Below, piece by piece: positions 34,146-44,275 of a stretch of DNA of 59,781 bases. The notes beneath the pieces were generated by a model. That model worked only from the letters and a program-made list of their open reading frames with translations. It did not search any database and was not told the origin of the DNA. The DNA comes from Mycobacterium sp. Its GTDB lineage: Bacteria; Actinomycetota; Actinomycetes; Mycobacteriales; Mycobacteriaceae. Within the stretch, counting starts at the first letter, position 1, and the number at the start of each line of letters is the position of its first letter. The stretch lies in assembly GCA_031292665.1 (NCBI GenBank), contig JARLGR010000131.1:1-59781 (forward strand). The letters run 5' to 3'. Position numbers and translations under genes: made by a program.

Positions 34146-35573
34146 TTACGGCAGTACGATCCCGGTCGCCGGGCCCAGGATGATCTGCTGGCCGCCGGGG
34201 GGCAGGTAGCCGCCGGTGGTCCCGTAGAGGCCATAGACCGGGTGGGTCGGGCCCGCCCCGGGGGTGTAGATGTCGTCGATCCAGCCCGTGGACAGGGTGT
34301 ACACGGCCGCGGTGTCGCCGCCCGGGGAGAACTTCGTGACCAGCTGCGAGAAAAAGTCGATGACGGGTTTATTGCCCAGCATCGAGTCGACATGCGAGCC
34401 GTTGACCAGCTCGACCCCGACGAACTGACCCGGGTACAGACTGACCAGTTCATTCGTGGTGGCACCTTGAAGGTTCCACGCCTGTGGCGGCGCGGCCACC
34501 ACATAGTCGGGGATGTTCAATGTCTTCAGGTTGGCGATCGCAGCCGCGAAGGCCGAGGAGTTGGATGCGACCCCGTCGAACATCACCACACCGAGAAGAT
34601 GGTTGTTGGCGGTGTTCGCCCCGAGGTCCGCGACGTAATCGCCGGCGGCGAGCGTGGCAAGGCCGCCGCCGGCGGAGTGTCCGGTAATCATGAAGCTTTG
34701 CGGCAGCGTGCCGTGGTAACCGGCCTGGTTCGCGCTGAGGTTCAGCGCCGTCTCGTTGCCCAGGAACAACGAGCCGACGGCCTGCTGCATCTGCGTGCCG
34801 CTCAGCCAGGCGCCGCCCGGCAACGGGATCGACGACACGGTGGGGACGACCACGATGCTGTCGGTGCCCTCCGCCAGGGCGATGGCCAGATCGCTGTAAT
34901 AACCACCGTTTGCCAGGAAGCCGTGCTGCAGATAGATGACACCGCGGGCATCCACCGCACCGTTTGCCTGCGTCGGGAAGTACCAGCGCGCCGGGGCATC
35001 GTAGCCATGGGGACCGACCTGAATGTCCAGGTAGGAGAACCCCTCCCGAACCCCGGTCACCCCGTTGGGGGTCCCCGGGCCCGGAAACACACCGCCGCTG
35101 CCACTCCCGAGACTCCCGTTGAAAAAGTCAGTGATCAGCCTGCCGGCCAGACCGGGGCCGGTGGTCCCGGTGACGGCAGGCCCGACGGCAGCTTTACCGA
35201 AGAGCGGTTGCCCGGTCAGATAGATGAAGGGTGAAAAAAACCCCTGGTCGAAGAACTGTTGCTGCAGCCCCTGCACCAGCAACGACACATTCGAGGCCTC
35301 GGCGGCAGCGTATGCGGGCCCGGCCGCGCCCAACGCACGCACAAACTGGGTCTGGAAAAGCATCGTCTGCGCGGTCAGCGCGTGAAACTCTTCGGCGAAG
35401 CTGCCGAACAGACTCGCGATGGCCGTCGACACCTCATCGGCGGCCGCCGCAGCAATCCCCGTCGTCGAGGGCGCCGCCGCAGTGGAGGCCTCCTTGATCG
35501 CCTCCCCGATCCCGGTCAAGTCCCCCGACGCTGCGGCAAAAGCCTCGGGTGCTGCGATCACGAACGACGACAT
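34146..35573 (-). CDS. PE-domain alpha/beta hydrolase (lipase/esterase-like)
   Basis: The 475-residue fusion has a PE domain (residues 1-~95, MSSFVIAAPEAFAAASGDLT, with YAAAE) and a ~60-residue Gly/Pro linker. A catalytic alpha/beta-hydrolase domain follows from about residue 190. The nucleophile elbow is GHSAGG (Ser300), and likely acid and base are Asp333 (VVMFDGVAS) and His394 (NGSHVDS). VIYLQHGF is the oxyanion-hole strand. The plan resembles PE lipases such as LipY, so ESX export with later action on lipids or esters is inferred. The start carries the same GATGGGAG ribosome binding site as the PE gene at 431. It is inserted between the Rv1276c- and Rv1277-like genes. Confidence 0.85.
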   Translation of the reverse strand: MSSFVIAAPEAFAAASGDLTGIGEAIKEASTAAAPSTTGIAAAAADEVSTAIASLFGSFAEEFHALTAQTMLFQTQFVRALGAAGPAYAAAEASNVSLLVQGLQQQFFDQGFFSPFIYLTGQPLFGKAAVGPAVTGTTGPGLAGRLITDFFNGSLGSGSGGVFPGPGTPNGVTGVREGFSYLDIQVGPHGYDAPARWYFPTQANGAVDARGVIYLQHGFLANGGYYSDLAIALAEGTDSIVVVPTVSSIPLPGGAWLSGTQMQQAVGSLFLGNETALNLSANQAGYHGTLPQSFMITGHSAGGGLATLAAGDYVADLGANTANNHLLGVVMFDGVASNSSAFAAAIANLKTLNIPDYVVAAPPQAWNLQGATTNELVSLYPGQFVGVELVNGSHVDSMLGNKPVIDFFSQLVTKFSPGGDTAAVYTLSTGWIDDIYTPGAGPTHPVYGLYGTTGGYLPPGGQQIILGPATGIVLP

Positions 35574-35811
35574 AGGGGACTCCCATCCGCGGTGGCGCGA
35601 GAACCTCAGGTCAGGTACATGATGCTAGCTGGCCTGGTCAAGCCAACGAATAAGGTTCGTGCGAAAAGCCCGGCAATATTCAGTGCGGGCCGGCGGCCGG
35701 CGACTTTTCGAGCGCACCCGAGACCTGCCGGTCGACGTCCCGCGCCTTGTCGGTGCCCAGACCTAGACTTCGCGGTGCCTGATATGCCACGAGTCCGAAG
35801 GGGTTGCCGCG

Positions 35812-36963
35812 ATGCGATTCCTGCACACCGCCGACTGGCAGCTGGGCATGACCCGGCACTTTCTCGCCGGTGACGCCCAGCCGCGGTATTCGGCGGCCCG
35901 CCGCGACGCGGTGGCCGGTCTCGGGGCGCTGGCCGCCGAGGTCGGTGCGGAGTTCGTCGTGGTGGCCGGCGACGTCTTCGAACACAACCAGCTTTCCCAG
36001 CAGGTGATCGGGCAGTCCCTGGAAGCCATGCGCGCGATCGGGGTTCCGGTGTACCTGCTGCCCGGCAACCATGATCCGCTGGACGCGTCATCGGTGTACA
36101 CCAGCGCCCTGTTCACCGCCGAGCGTCCCGAGAACGTGGTGGTGCTCGACCACGCCGGCGTCCACGAGGTTCGCCCCGGCCTGGAGATCGTCGCCGCGCC
36201 GTGGAGGTCGAAGGCCCCGACCTCCGACCTAGTCGCCGACGTTCTCGAAGGCTTGCCCCCGGCTCCGGGCACCCGGATCCTCGTCGCGCACGGCGGCGTC
36301 GACATCCTGGACCCCGATCGCGACAAACCCTCGCTGATCCGGCTCGCCGGGCTGGACGACGCGTTGGCCCGCGGCGCGGTGCACTACGTGGCGCTGGGCG
36401 ACAAGCATTCCCGCACCCGGGTGGGCGACAGCGGCCGGGTGTGGTACTCCGGCTCGCCGGAAGTCACCAACTACGACGACGTGGAGTCCGACCCCGGCCA
36501 CGTCCTGGTCGTTGAGATCGACGACGACGACCCGCGCCGAGCGGCCGCGGTGACGTCCCGGCATGTGGGCCGCTGGCGATTCGTCACGATGCACCGTCAG
36601 GTGGACACCAGCCGCGACATCGCCGATCTCGACATGAATCTCGATCTGATGACCGACAAGGACCGAACCGTGGTGCGGTTGGCGCTGACCGGCTCCTTGA
36701 CGGTCACCGACCGCGCCGCGCTCGACGCCTGCCTGGACAAATACGCGAGGTTGTTCGCCTGGCTGGGTCTATGGGACAGCCACACCGACCTGGCGGTCAT
36801 CCCCGCCGACGGCGAGTTCACCGACCTCGGCATCGGCGGGTTCGCCGCCGCGGCCGTCGAGGAGCTGGTGGCGACGGCGCGCGAAGGGGACTCTGAATCG
36901 TCCGTCGACGCGCAGGCCGCGCTGGCGCTGTTGTTGCGCCTCGCGGATAGGGGGGCGGCATGA
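35812..36963 (+). CDS. SbcD-like metallophosphoesterase/exonuclease subunit
   Basis: The 383-residue protein opens with the calcineurin-type motifs of Mre11/SbcD nucleases: FLHTADWQLG (DxH), AGDVFEHN (GD), LPGNHDPLD (GNHD), ILVAHGG and LGDKHSR (GxH-like). It overlaps the downstream ATPase gene by 4 bp (ATGA), matching the SbcCD/Mre11-Rad50 plan for DNA end or hairpin cleavage. The C-terminal ~120 residues are family-specific. Rv1277 counterpart; its DNA substrate is unproven. Confidence 0.88.
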   Translation: MRFLHTADWQLGMTRHFLAGDAQPRYSAARRDAVAGLGALAAEVGAEFVVVAGDVFEHNQLSQQVIGQSLEAMRAIGVPVYLLPGNHDPLDASSVYTSALFTAERPENVVVLDHAGVHEVRPGLEIVAAPWRSKAPTSDLVADVLEGLPPAPGTRILVAHGGVDILDPDRDKPSLIRLAGLDDALARGAVHYVALGDKHSRTRVGDSGRVWYSGSPEVTNYDDVESDPGHVLVVEIDDDDPRRAAAVTSRHVGRWRFVTMHRQVDTSRDIADLDMNLDLMTDKDRTVVRLALTGSLTVTDRAALDACLDKYARLFAWLGLWDSHTDLAVIPADGEFTDLGIGGFAAAAVEELVATAREGDSESSVDAQAALALLLRLADRGAA

Positions 36964-39572
36964 AGCTGCACCGGTTGGTCCTGACGAACTACCGCGGCAT
37001 CGCGCACCGGGAGATCGAGGTCCCCGATCACGGCGTGGTGGTCGTGTCCGGCGCCAACGAAATCGGCAAGTCGTCGATGATCGAGGCGCTGGATCTGCTG
37101 CTGGAATCCAGGGACCGTTCGACGAAGAAAGAAGTCAAGCAGGTCAAGCCGACCCACAGCGACGTCGGCGCGGAGGTCAGCGCCGAAATCAGCTGCGGTC
37201 CCTACCGTTTTGTCTACCGCAAGCGGTTCCACAAGAAATGCGAAACGGAGCTGACGGTGCTGGCGCCGCGCCGTGAACAGCTGACCGGCGACGAGGCGCA
37301 CGACCGGGTCCGGGCAATGCTGGCCGAGACGGTGGACAACGACCTGTGGCATGCCCAGCGCGTCCTGCAGTCCATGTCGACCGCCGCGGTGGATCTGTCC
37401 GGGTGCGATGCGCTGTCGCGCGCGCTCGACGTCGCAGCTGGTGATGACGCGGCGCTGTCGGGCACCGAGCCGTTGCTCATCGAGCGGATCGACACCGAGT
37501 ACGGACGTTACTTCACCGCGACTGGCCGTCCCACCGCCGAGTGGCTTGCCGCGATATCCCGGCTGCAAGCCGCCGAGTCCGCGGTCGCGGAGTGCGCGAT
37601 CAAGGTGGCTGAGGTCGACGATCTGGTTTCCCGCCACGCCGCCCTCACCGAGCAGGTGGCCGAGTTGTCGCAGCAGCGGATCGCCGCCGGCCCGCGGCTC
37701 ACCGCCGCGCAGGCGGCCGCCGAAAAGGTCGCCGAGCTCACCGGCCACGCGCGTGAAGCCGAACTGGTCGCCGCCGCCGCGACCGCGACCAGCGCCGCGG
37801 CGACCGCTGCCCACCACGGGCGCCTCCGGCTGCGAGCCGAAATCGATTCCCGCAAAGCGAGTTTCGGAGGCATCGAGGCCGAAGCGCACCAGGCCGCCGA
37901 CGCGGAGTCGGCGGCGCGCGCCGAGGCCGAGGCCGCGGCGGCCGCGGCCGAAGAAGCCACCGCGCGGCTGACGGACCTGCAACAGCGGGTCGAATCCGCA
38001 CGGCGCGCCGTCGCCCGGCTCGCCCAGCGTGAGGAGGCCGACCGGTTGAGCGCCCGGCTGGCCAAGATCGACGCCATCCGAACGGACGTCGAACGGATCT
38101 GCGCCGAGCTTGCCCCGGTCACCGTCACCGAGGAGTTGCTGCGACGAATCGAGGACGCCGCGGCGGCCGTCGATCGCACCGGCGACCAGTTGGCGTTGAC
38201 CTCCGCGGCGGTGGAACTCACCGCCACCACCGACATCGAAATCGACGCCGGCGACCGACGGGTGAAGCTGTCGGCGGGCCAGACCTGGTCGGCCACCGCG
38301 ACCGGCGCCACCACGGTCGAGGTGCCCGGCGTCCTCACCGTACGGGTCACTCCCGGTGCCACCACGCTCGACGTCCAGGCCAGATACGCCGCCGCGCAAC
38401 AAGAACTGACCGACGCGTTGAAGGCCGCCGACGTTGCCGACCTTGCGGCCGCGCGAGCCGCCGCCGTGCGTCGCCGCAAACTGGCGGGCGGCCGCGACCA
38501 GTTGACCGCCACGTTGGCCGGTCTGTGCGGCGACGATGACATCGATGAGCTGCGCGGGCTGGTGGCACAGTTGCGTGCCGACGAATCGGCCGAGCCCACC
38601 ATCGACATCGCCACCGCTCGAGCCGAACTCGAAGCTGCCGAGGCGAATCGCGCCGCGGCGGCCGCCGAATGCGAGGCCCGCCGGGTGGCCGCGGCCGCCG
38701 CCGCGGGCCGGCTCGCCCAATCATCCACCAGCGCAACGGTTCTCCAGAACAAGCTGGAGAGTCAACGCGGCGAGCTGGACGCGGCGGCCGAACGGCTGGT
38801 GCAGGAGCAAGCGTCGGTCGGTGACGAGGACTTGGCGGCAGCGGCGGAGGCCGGGCTGCGAGCGGCGCAGGACGCCGGACGGCGGGTCGCCGAGCTGGCC
38901 GACGAGCTGGCGGCAGCGGAACCGGACGCGGTGGCCGCCGAATTGGCCGCCGCATCCGAAGCAGCCGACTCGCTGCGCGATCGCTACGAAGACGCCGCCC
39001 GCGCGCTGCGTGAAATCAGCATCGAACTCTCGGTCCTCGGCAACGAGGGCCGCCAAGGCAAGCTCGACGCCGCGCAGACCGAGCGTGAGCACGCCGCCAG
39101 CCTGCACTCTCGGGTCGGCGGCCGGGCCCGCGCCGCTCAGCTGCTCCGCTCGGTGATGACGCGCCACCGTGACGCCACCCGGCTGCGGTATGTCGAGCCG
39201 TACCGCACAGAACTGCAGCGGCTCGGTCGCCCGGTGTTCGGCCCCACTTTCGAGGTCGACATCGACAGCGACTTGTGCATCCGCGGCCGAACCCTCAACG
39301 GGGTCACGGTGCCTTACGAATCCCTGTCGGGTGGGGCAAAGGAGCAGCTCGGCATCCTCGCGCGGCTGGCCGGCGCCGCGCTGGTCGCCAAGGAGGACAC
39401 CGTTCCCGTGGTGGTCGACGACGCGCTGGGCTTCACCGATCCGGACCGGTTGGCCAAGATGGGTGAGGTGTTCGACACCATGGGCGCCCGGGGACAAGTG
39501 ATCGTGCTGACCTGCAGTCCGGACCGGTATGAGGGGGTCAAGGGCGCGCACCGCATCGATCTCAACGTTTAA
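36960..39572 (+). CDS. SbcC/Rad50-like coiled-coil ATPase
   Basis: The 870-residue ATPase has an N-terminal Walker A SGANEIGKSSMIEALDLLL, a ~550-residue Ala/Glu/Arg-rich coiled-coil middle interrupted near 420-470 by a small beta segment (IEIDAGDRRVKLSAGQTW), and a C-terminal signature YESLSGGAKEQLGILARL with Walker B VPVVVDDALGFTDP. It should dimerise and gate the nuclease encoded immediately upstream. It is shorter than Rad50/SbcC, and I see no clear CxxC zinc hook, so it may be closer to the YhaN/RecF-like branch. Rv1278 counterpart. Confidence 0.88.
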   Translation: MKLHRLVLTNYRGIAHREIEVPDHGVVVVSGANEIGKSSMIEALDLLLESRDRSTKKEVKQVKPTHSDVGAEVSAEISCGPYRFVYRKRFHKKCETELTVLAPRREQLTGDEAHDRVRAMLAETVDNDLWHAQRVLQSMSTAAVDLSGCDALSRALDVAAGDDAALSGTEPLLIERIDTEYGRYFTATGRPTAEWLAAISRLQAAESAVAECAIKVAEVDDLVSRHAALTEQVAELSQQRIAAGPRLTAAQAAAEKVAELTGHAREAELVAAAATATSAAATAAHHGRLRLRAEIDSRKASFGGIEAEAHQAADAESAARAEAEAAAAAAEEATARLTDLQQRVESARRAVARLAQREEADRLSARLAKIDAIRTDVERICAELAPVTVTEELLRRIEDAAAAVDRTGDQLALTSAAVELTATTDIEIDAGDRRVKLSAGQTWSATATGATTVEVPGVLTVRVTPGATTLDVQARYAAAQQELTDALKAADVADLAAARAAAVRRRKLAGGRDQLTATLAGLCGDDDIDELRGLVAQLRADESAEPTIDIATARAELEAAEANRAAAAAECEARRVAAAAAAGRLAQSSTSATVLQNKLESQRGELDAAAERLVQEQASVGDEDLAAAAEAGLRAAQDAGRRVAELADELAAAEPDAVAAELAAASEAADSLRDRYEDAARALREISIELSVLGNEGRQGKLDAAQTEREHAASLHSRVGGRARAAQLLRSVMTRHRDATRLRYVEPYRTELQRLGRPVFGPTFEVDIDSDLCIRGRTLNGVTVPYESLSGGAKEQLGILARLAGAALVAKEDTVPVVVDDALGFTDPDRLAKMGEVFDTMGARGQVIVLTCSPDRYEGVKGAHRIDLNV

Positions 39573-39621
39573 CACTCCCGGCTATCCCGCGCGTTACACT
39601 CTCCCCGAGAACGGGAGCTTT

Positions 39622-41208
39622 ATGGACGTTCAGTGCGACTACATCGTTGTAGGTACCGGGTCGGCCGGTGCGGTCGTGGCGAACCGATTGAGCACCGACC
39701 CGGCCACAGCCGTGGTTGCCCTCGAAGCCGGACCGCCCGACAAGAACAGATTCATTCCCATCCCGGCGGGTTTCTCGAAGCTTTTCCGCAGCGAGGTTGA
39801 CTGGGACTACCTGACGGAACCGCAGCCAGGACTCGCCGGCCGTCAGATTTACTGGCCACGAGGCAAAGTGCTCGGGGGCTCATCGTCGATGAACGCGATG
39901 ATGTGGGTCCGCGGATTCGCAGGCGACTACGACGAGTGGGCTTCGCGGACCGGGTCGCAGTGGTCGTACGCCGAGGCGCTCGGATACTTCCGCCGCATCG
40001 AGAACGTCACCGCCGCATGGCACTTCGTCAGCGGCGACGAGAGCGGAGTGACCGGGCCGCTGCACATCTCGCGCCAACGCAGCCCGCGTCCGTCGACGGC
40101 GGCGTGGCTTACCGCGACGCGCGAGTGCGGGTTCCCGCCGGCGCAGCCGAATTCGCCTGCACCGGAGGGCTTCTGCGAGACCATCGTCACCCAGCGGCGC
40201 GGCGCCCGGTACAGCACAGCCGACGCCTACTTGAAGCCGGCGATGGGCCGCAAGAACCTCACCGTGCTCACCGGGGCCACGGCCACCAGGGTCGTCGTCG
40301 ACGGAGCCCGGGCGGTCGGCGTCGAGTACGAGCGCGACGGTCAACAGTGCGTCGCTCACGCGCGCCGCGAGGTGATCCTCTGCGGCGGCGCCGTCAACAG
40401 CCCCCAGCTGCTGATGCTGTCGGGCATCGGCGATCGCGATCACCTCACCGAGCACGGCATCGACACGGTGCACCACTCGCCAGACGTCGGGCGGAATCTC
40501 ATCGACCACCTCGTCACACCCCTCGGTTTCGACCTGGACGGGGACAGCCTGTTCGCCGGCGAGAAGCCGAAAGAGTTGCTCAACTACCTGTTGCGGCGGC
40601 GCGGCATGCTCACCTCCAACGTCGGCGAGGCCTATGGATTCGTCCGCAGCCGACCCGAGCTGGACCTGCCCGACCTGGAGCTGATCTTCGCACCGGCGCC
40701 CTTCTACGACGAGGCGCTGCTGGAGCCGGAGGGACACGGCGTGGTCTTCGGGCCCATCCTGGTCGCCCCGGAGAGCCGCGGCGAGATCAGGCTACGATCC
40801 GCCGACCCACACGCCAAGCCGGTGATCGACCCGCGTTACCTGTCCGATCCCGCCGGCGCCGACCGGGCCGCGATGATGGAAGGGCTGCGGATCTGCGCCC
40901 GGATCGCCGCGGCTCCCGCGTTGAAAGGCCTGCTCGGCCCCATCGCGCGGCCGCGTGACTGCACCCAACTCGATGAGGAGACTCTCGAGTTGGCGCTCGA
41001 CACCTGCTCGCACACGCTGTATCACCCGCTGGGCACCTGCCGCATGGGCAGGAACGATTCGAGCGTGGTGGATCCCGAGCTACGGGTCCGGGGCGTCGAA
41101 GGCCTGCGGGTGGCCGACGCCTCGGTGATGCCCAGCACGGTCCGCGGGCACACCCACGCTCCGTCGGTGCTGATCGGGGAGAAGGCCGCCGACCTGATCC
41201 GGGGCTGA
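39622..41208 (+). CDS. GMC-family oxidoreductase (choline-dehydrogenase-like)
   Basis: The 528-residue flavoprotein starts at ATG 39622 (MDVQCDYIVVGTGSAGAVVA), with a GGGAG ribosome binding site five bases upstream. The FAD-binding GTGSAG, GMC signature 1 GKVLGGSSSMNAMMWVRG, signature 2 GGAVNSPQLLMLSGIGD, and the C-terminal catalytic His (YHPLGTCRMG) are all present. It oxidises an alcohol; substrate unknown. An in-frame upstream start (39529) would overlap the SbcC-like gene and is disfavoured. Rv1279 counterpart. Confidence 0.92.
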   Translation: MDVQCDYIVVGTGSAGAVVANRLSTDPATAVVALEAGPPDKNRFIPIPAGFSKLFRSEVDWDYLTEPQPGLAGRQIYWPRGKVLGGSSSMNAMMWVRGFAGDYDEWASRTGSQWSYAEALGYFRRIENVTAAWHFVSGDESGVTGPLHISRQRSPRPSTAAWLTATRECGFPPAQPNSPAPEGFCETIVTQRRGARYSTADAYLKPAMGRKNLTVLTGATATRVVVDGARAVGVEYERDGQQCVAHARREVILCGGAVNSPQLLMLSGIGDRDHLTEHGIDTVHHSPDVGRNLIDHLVTPLGFDLDGDSLFAGEKPKELLNYLLRRRGMLTSNVGEAYGFVRSRPELDLPDLELIFAPAPFYDEALLEPEGHGVVFGPILVAPESRGEIRLRSADPHAKPVIDPRYLSDPAGADRAAMMEGLRICARIAAAPALKGLLGPIARPRDCTQLDEETLELALDTCSHTLYHPLGTCRMGRNDSSVVDPELRVRGVEGLRVADASVMPSTVRGHTHAPSVLIGEKAADLIRG

Positions 41209-41268
41209 CCGACGCGTGCCGCTGCACCAGTCGTTCTGCAGAATGGGAGCTATGGCGGGGCGACACAG

Positions 41269-42513
41269 ATGACGATGACTGCGAAACGGCGCCGGGTGCA
41301 GGACAGGTTGGCGAAACTCCCCGGCGTGCGGCCGGTCCGGCGGCCGATCTCACCGGGCAGTGCCGAAGAGTTCGATCTGTACTACGTGCGCACCGGACGG
41401 AAGTCCGCCCACCCGCTGGTGATCATCCCGGGAGGTCCGGGGGTGGCGTCGGTGCAGATGTACAAAGGGCTGCGGCGCCGCGCCGCGGCCGCGGGCCTCG
41501 ACGTCATCATGATCGAGCACCGCGGCGTGGGAATGTCGCGCCACGACGACTCCGGCGCCGACCTGCCGCCAGAAGCGATCACCGTGGACCAGGTGGTCGA
41601 GGACGTGGCGGCCGTGCTCGACGACGCGCACGTGGAGTCGGCGGTCATCTATGGCGTGTCGTACGGCACCTATATCGCGGCCGGCATCGGGGTGCGCCAT
41701 CCGGGCCGGGTGTGGGCGATGATCCTCGATTCGCCGCTGCTGTCAAGGCATGACATCGTGACCGTGCGCCGCGCGATCCGTCGTCTCCTGCTCAAGGGCG
41801 ATAGTCCCGAAACCGCCTCGCTGGCACCGAAAATGCGCACACTAGTCGACGCGGGAGTGATGACCGCGTCCGCGACCGAGGTCGTCGCGACCGTCTACGG
41901 CTACGGCGGTGCCGCCCTGCTCGAGCGGCAGCTCGACCTCCTGCTCGACGGCCGGAAACTGCTGTGGTGGGCCCTCTCCCGGTTCACCGGCCTGAGCAAC
42001 CTGCCGTACCGCTACGAGGAAGACCTGGTGAGCAGGATCGCGTTCCGCGAACTCGACTTCGCTCCCGAACCCGACGGCCTACCGCTCGACCCCGCCGTCG
42101 CGGAACGCACAACACGCACTCACACAGCGACCTTCGAGGACGAGCCTTACGACCTGCCGGCCGAGATGCCGCGTTTCGGCTGGCCCACGGTGGTCGTGTC
42201 CGGCGGCCGCGACCTCATTACCCCGCGGGCGGTCGCCGAGCGCGTCGCGTCGCTGCTGCCCAACGCGGTGCTCTTGAAGCTGCCGACCATGGCACACAGC
42301 GCGCTGGACTTCCGCGAGCCCGCCGCGCTGGCCATCGCCTGGGCGGTCTTTCGCGGCGAGACCGACGGGCTGGCCGCGAAAGCACCGACGCTGGACGCGC
42401 TTCCGCCGCGCCTCGCCTTGCGCGCGCTGTGGAAGGCCATCGAACTGGTCGCCATGGTCGAGGGCGCCCTCCCGGTCCTCTGGCCGCTGCGGCGCCGGAT
42501 CAGCTCCGCATGA
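41269..42513 (+). CDS. Alpha/beta hydrolase, proline-iminopeptidase-like
   Basis: The 414-residue protein has the oxyanion-hole segment LVIIPGGPGVASVQMY, the nucleophile elbow IYGVSYGTYIA (GxSxG with Ser in GVSYG), a late Asp in VVSGGRDLITP and a His in PTMAHSALDF. The HGGPG-like PGGPG is typical of prolyl aminopeptidase relatives. A cap domain lies between. No signal peptide is evident. It is convergent with oppA, whose stop overlaps its 3' end by 14 bp. I recall no counterpart between Rv1279 and Rv1280c, so it is a local addition. Confidence 0.85.
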   Translation: MTMTAKRRRVQDRLAKLPGVRPVRRPISPGSAEEFDLYYVRTGRKSAHPLVIIPGGPGVASVQMYKGLRRRAAAAGLDVIMIEHRGVGMSRHDDSGADLPPEAITVDQVVEDVAAVLDDAHVESAVIYGVSYGTYIAAGIGVRHPGRVWAMILDSPLLSRHDIVTVRRAIRRLLLKGDSPETASLAPKMRTLVDAGVMTASATEVVATVYGYGGAALLERQLDLLLDGRKLLWWALSRFTGLSNLPYRYEEDLVSRIAFRELDFAPEPDGLPLDPAVAERTTRTHTATFEDEPYDLPAEMPRFGWPTVVVSGGRDLITPRAVAERVASLLPNAVLLKLPTMAHSALDFREPAALAIAWAVFRGETDGLAAKAPTLDALPPRLALRALWKAIELVAMVEGALPVLWPLRRRISSA

Positions 42514-44275
42514 ATCCGATTGCGGTGTAGTTCAAGTCGGCCAGGCCGGCCGCGCCGAAGTTGGCCAGCGTGCTGCGCACCGCGACGTCGCCGGGCGATT
42601 GGGTCAGCGGCAGGCTGAATCCCTCGGCCCAGATGAGCTTGTCCAGGTCGTTGGCCAGCGCCCGCGCCTTGGCCGGGTCGAGTTCTTCCAGCGTCCGTTC
42701 GATCGCGGCGTCGATCTCGGGGCTCCCGATCTTGCCGAAATTGCTTGCCCCGTCGGACTGGTAGATCTGGGTCAGCGACGACAGGGGGAACGCGTCGCCG
42801 AGCCAGCCGAAATTTGCGATATCGAACGCCCCGACGTTGATGTAGTTGGTGAAAAACCCGCTGCCCGATCGTGCGACGAGCTCCAGCTTGACGCCGATCT
42901 GGGCGAGGCTGTGCTGCGCGATCTGAGCGAACTGCCGACTGCCCTGCGCGTCGTAGAACAGGTAGCGCACGACGAGCTGGCGCCCGTCCTTCTCCCGAAA
43001 CTGGCCGTTGAGCTTCCATCCCAGCGCGTCGAGCTCGCGCCTGGCCTCGTCCGGGTCGTAGGGGTCGACGCCGCTGTTGTCCTGGTAGCCCTGCTGCCCG
43101 GCGACGTAGATGTGGTTGTTCAGCGCCACCGGGTGGCTGGTGAGCCCGTATTGGACGACCTTGGCGATGGTCTGCCGGTCGATCCCTTTGGATACCGCGA
43201 GGCGCAGCGCCTTATCGGCCAGAATCGACCCGCTGGCGCCATTGAACGTGAAGTGCGACCAGCTCGGGGCGGGCGCGCGCCGGATCGAGATGCCCTTGGT
43301 GCGCTGCGCGATGGTCAGCTGGTCCACCGTACCGACCCCGGTGGCGTCGATCGTGTTGTTCTGCAGCGCGGGAATCCGCGCGGCGTCGTCGAGCACCAGA
43401 TAGGTGATGCGGTCCAGGCGGGGCCGCTCTCCCCACCATTTCGGGTTGCGGGTCAACGTGATTCGCTGTGTGGTCCGGTCCAGCGACGAGACGACGAACG
43501 GGCCGGCCGAGGGGCCGGGGCCCTCGAGCTGGCCCTTGTTGAACGCCTCGGGCGTGGCCGTCATGCTGGCCGGCAGCAGCATGCCGTTGCCGGCGAACAT
43601 GCCGCGCCACTCGGCGTAGGGCTGGGCGAAGGTCACGATGGCCTGCCGGTCGTCCACGCCGCGGGTCACCGAAGCGACGCGGTCGGCGCCGTTGGGGCCG
43701 GCCATCTCAAAGGCCTTGTCGGCGCCGCTGGTGGCGTGAATCTGAGCGGCGATGTCCCGCCACGTGATCGGTGTGCCGTCCGACCACACCGCCTTGGGGT
43801 TGATCGTGTAAGTGACCACCTGCGGGGAGGCGCCGGTGAGTTCGACGCTGGTGAAGTAGTCGGTTTCGACGGTCGTCGACCCGTCGGGGCTTATGACGAA
43901 CGCCCGCGGCAGGGTGGCCTTCATCATCCCGGCGACCTCGGCGGAGTTGCCGTCGATGCTCAGGATATTGAAGTTGGGCGGGAAGTCGCTGAGCGCGAGC
44001 CGCAGGTTGCCGCCGTCTTGCAGCGTGGCGGGGTCTTGCGGGTTGACATCGCTGGTGGAGCCGATCTGAGCGTCGTTCCCGCTCGGCGGCGCCAGGTTGA
44101 TGGCCGGCGAGCACCCGGTGAGCGCCGAAACGGCCACAATCGCCAGGGTCAGGGCAACTCGCAATCGAGGCTGCGTCCACGGCGCGGATTCGCCGCCAGA
44201 TGACGCTCTGAGCGCAGAGTCGTTGCCGTGGGCGCAGTCTCGAAGCCCCGAAAAACCCGCGGCCCGGCTAGACAC
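42500..44275 (-). CDS. oppA: Oligopeptide-binding lipoprotein OppA
   Basis: The ~591-residue substrate-binding protein has a signal segment ending in LTGC, then an SBP_bac_5 domain ([68 protein letters not shown]). It delivers peptides, or in M. tuberculosis reportedly glutathione-type peptides, to the Opp permease. GTG 44275 overlaps the oppD stop by 8 bp (GTGTCTAG). It gives an unusually long ~45-residue stretch before the lipobox Cys, so a later start remains possible. Last gene of oppBCDA. Confidence 0.9.
   Translation of the reverse strand: MSSRAAGFSGLRDCAHGNDSALRASSGGESAPWTQPRLRVALTLAIVAVSALTGCSPAINLAPPSGNDAQIGSTSDVNPQDPATLQDGGNLRLALSDFPPNFNILSIDGNSAEVAGMMKATLPRAFVISPDGSTTVETDYFTSVELTGASPQVVTYTINPKAVWSDGTPITWRDIAAQIHATSGADKAFEMAGPNGADRVASVTRGVDDRQAIVTFAQPYAEWRGMFAGNGMLLPASMTATPEAFNKGQLEGPGPSAGPFVVSSLDRTTQRITLTRNPKWWGERPRLDRITYLVLDDAARIPALQNNTIDATGVGTVDQLTIAQRTKGISIRRAPAPSWSHFTFNGASGSILADKALRLAVSKGIDRQTIAKVVQYGLTSHPVALNNHIYVAGQQGYQDNSGVDPYDPDEARRELDALGWKLNGQFREKDGRQLVVRYLFYDAQGSRQFAQIAQHSLAQIGVKLELVARSGSGFFTNYINVGAFDIANFGWLGDAFPLSSLTQIYQSDGASNFGKIGSPEIDAAIERTLEELDPAKARALANDLDKLIWAEGFSLPLTQSPGDVAVRSTLANFGAAGLADLNYTAIGFMRS

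Noticed and set aside
36597..38720. 707-codon Gly/Arg-rich minus-strand frame opposite the SbcC-like gene
   Set aside because: Antisense shadow of a coiled-coil gene; no recognisable fold, and the + strand carries clear ATPase motifs.
41252..41272. Six-codon upstream frame (MAGRHR) whose TGA overlaps the start of the alpha/beta hydrolase
   Set aside because: Its ribosome binding site would sit only two bases away, too close for good initiation, so translational coupling is not supported.
42599..44203. 534-codon + strand frame opposite oppA
   Set aside because: The minus strand encodes an obvious substrate-binding lipoprotein in an opp operon; the + product has no domain features.
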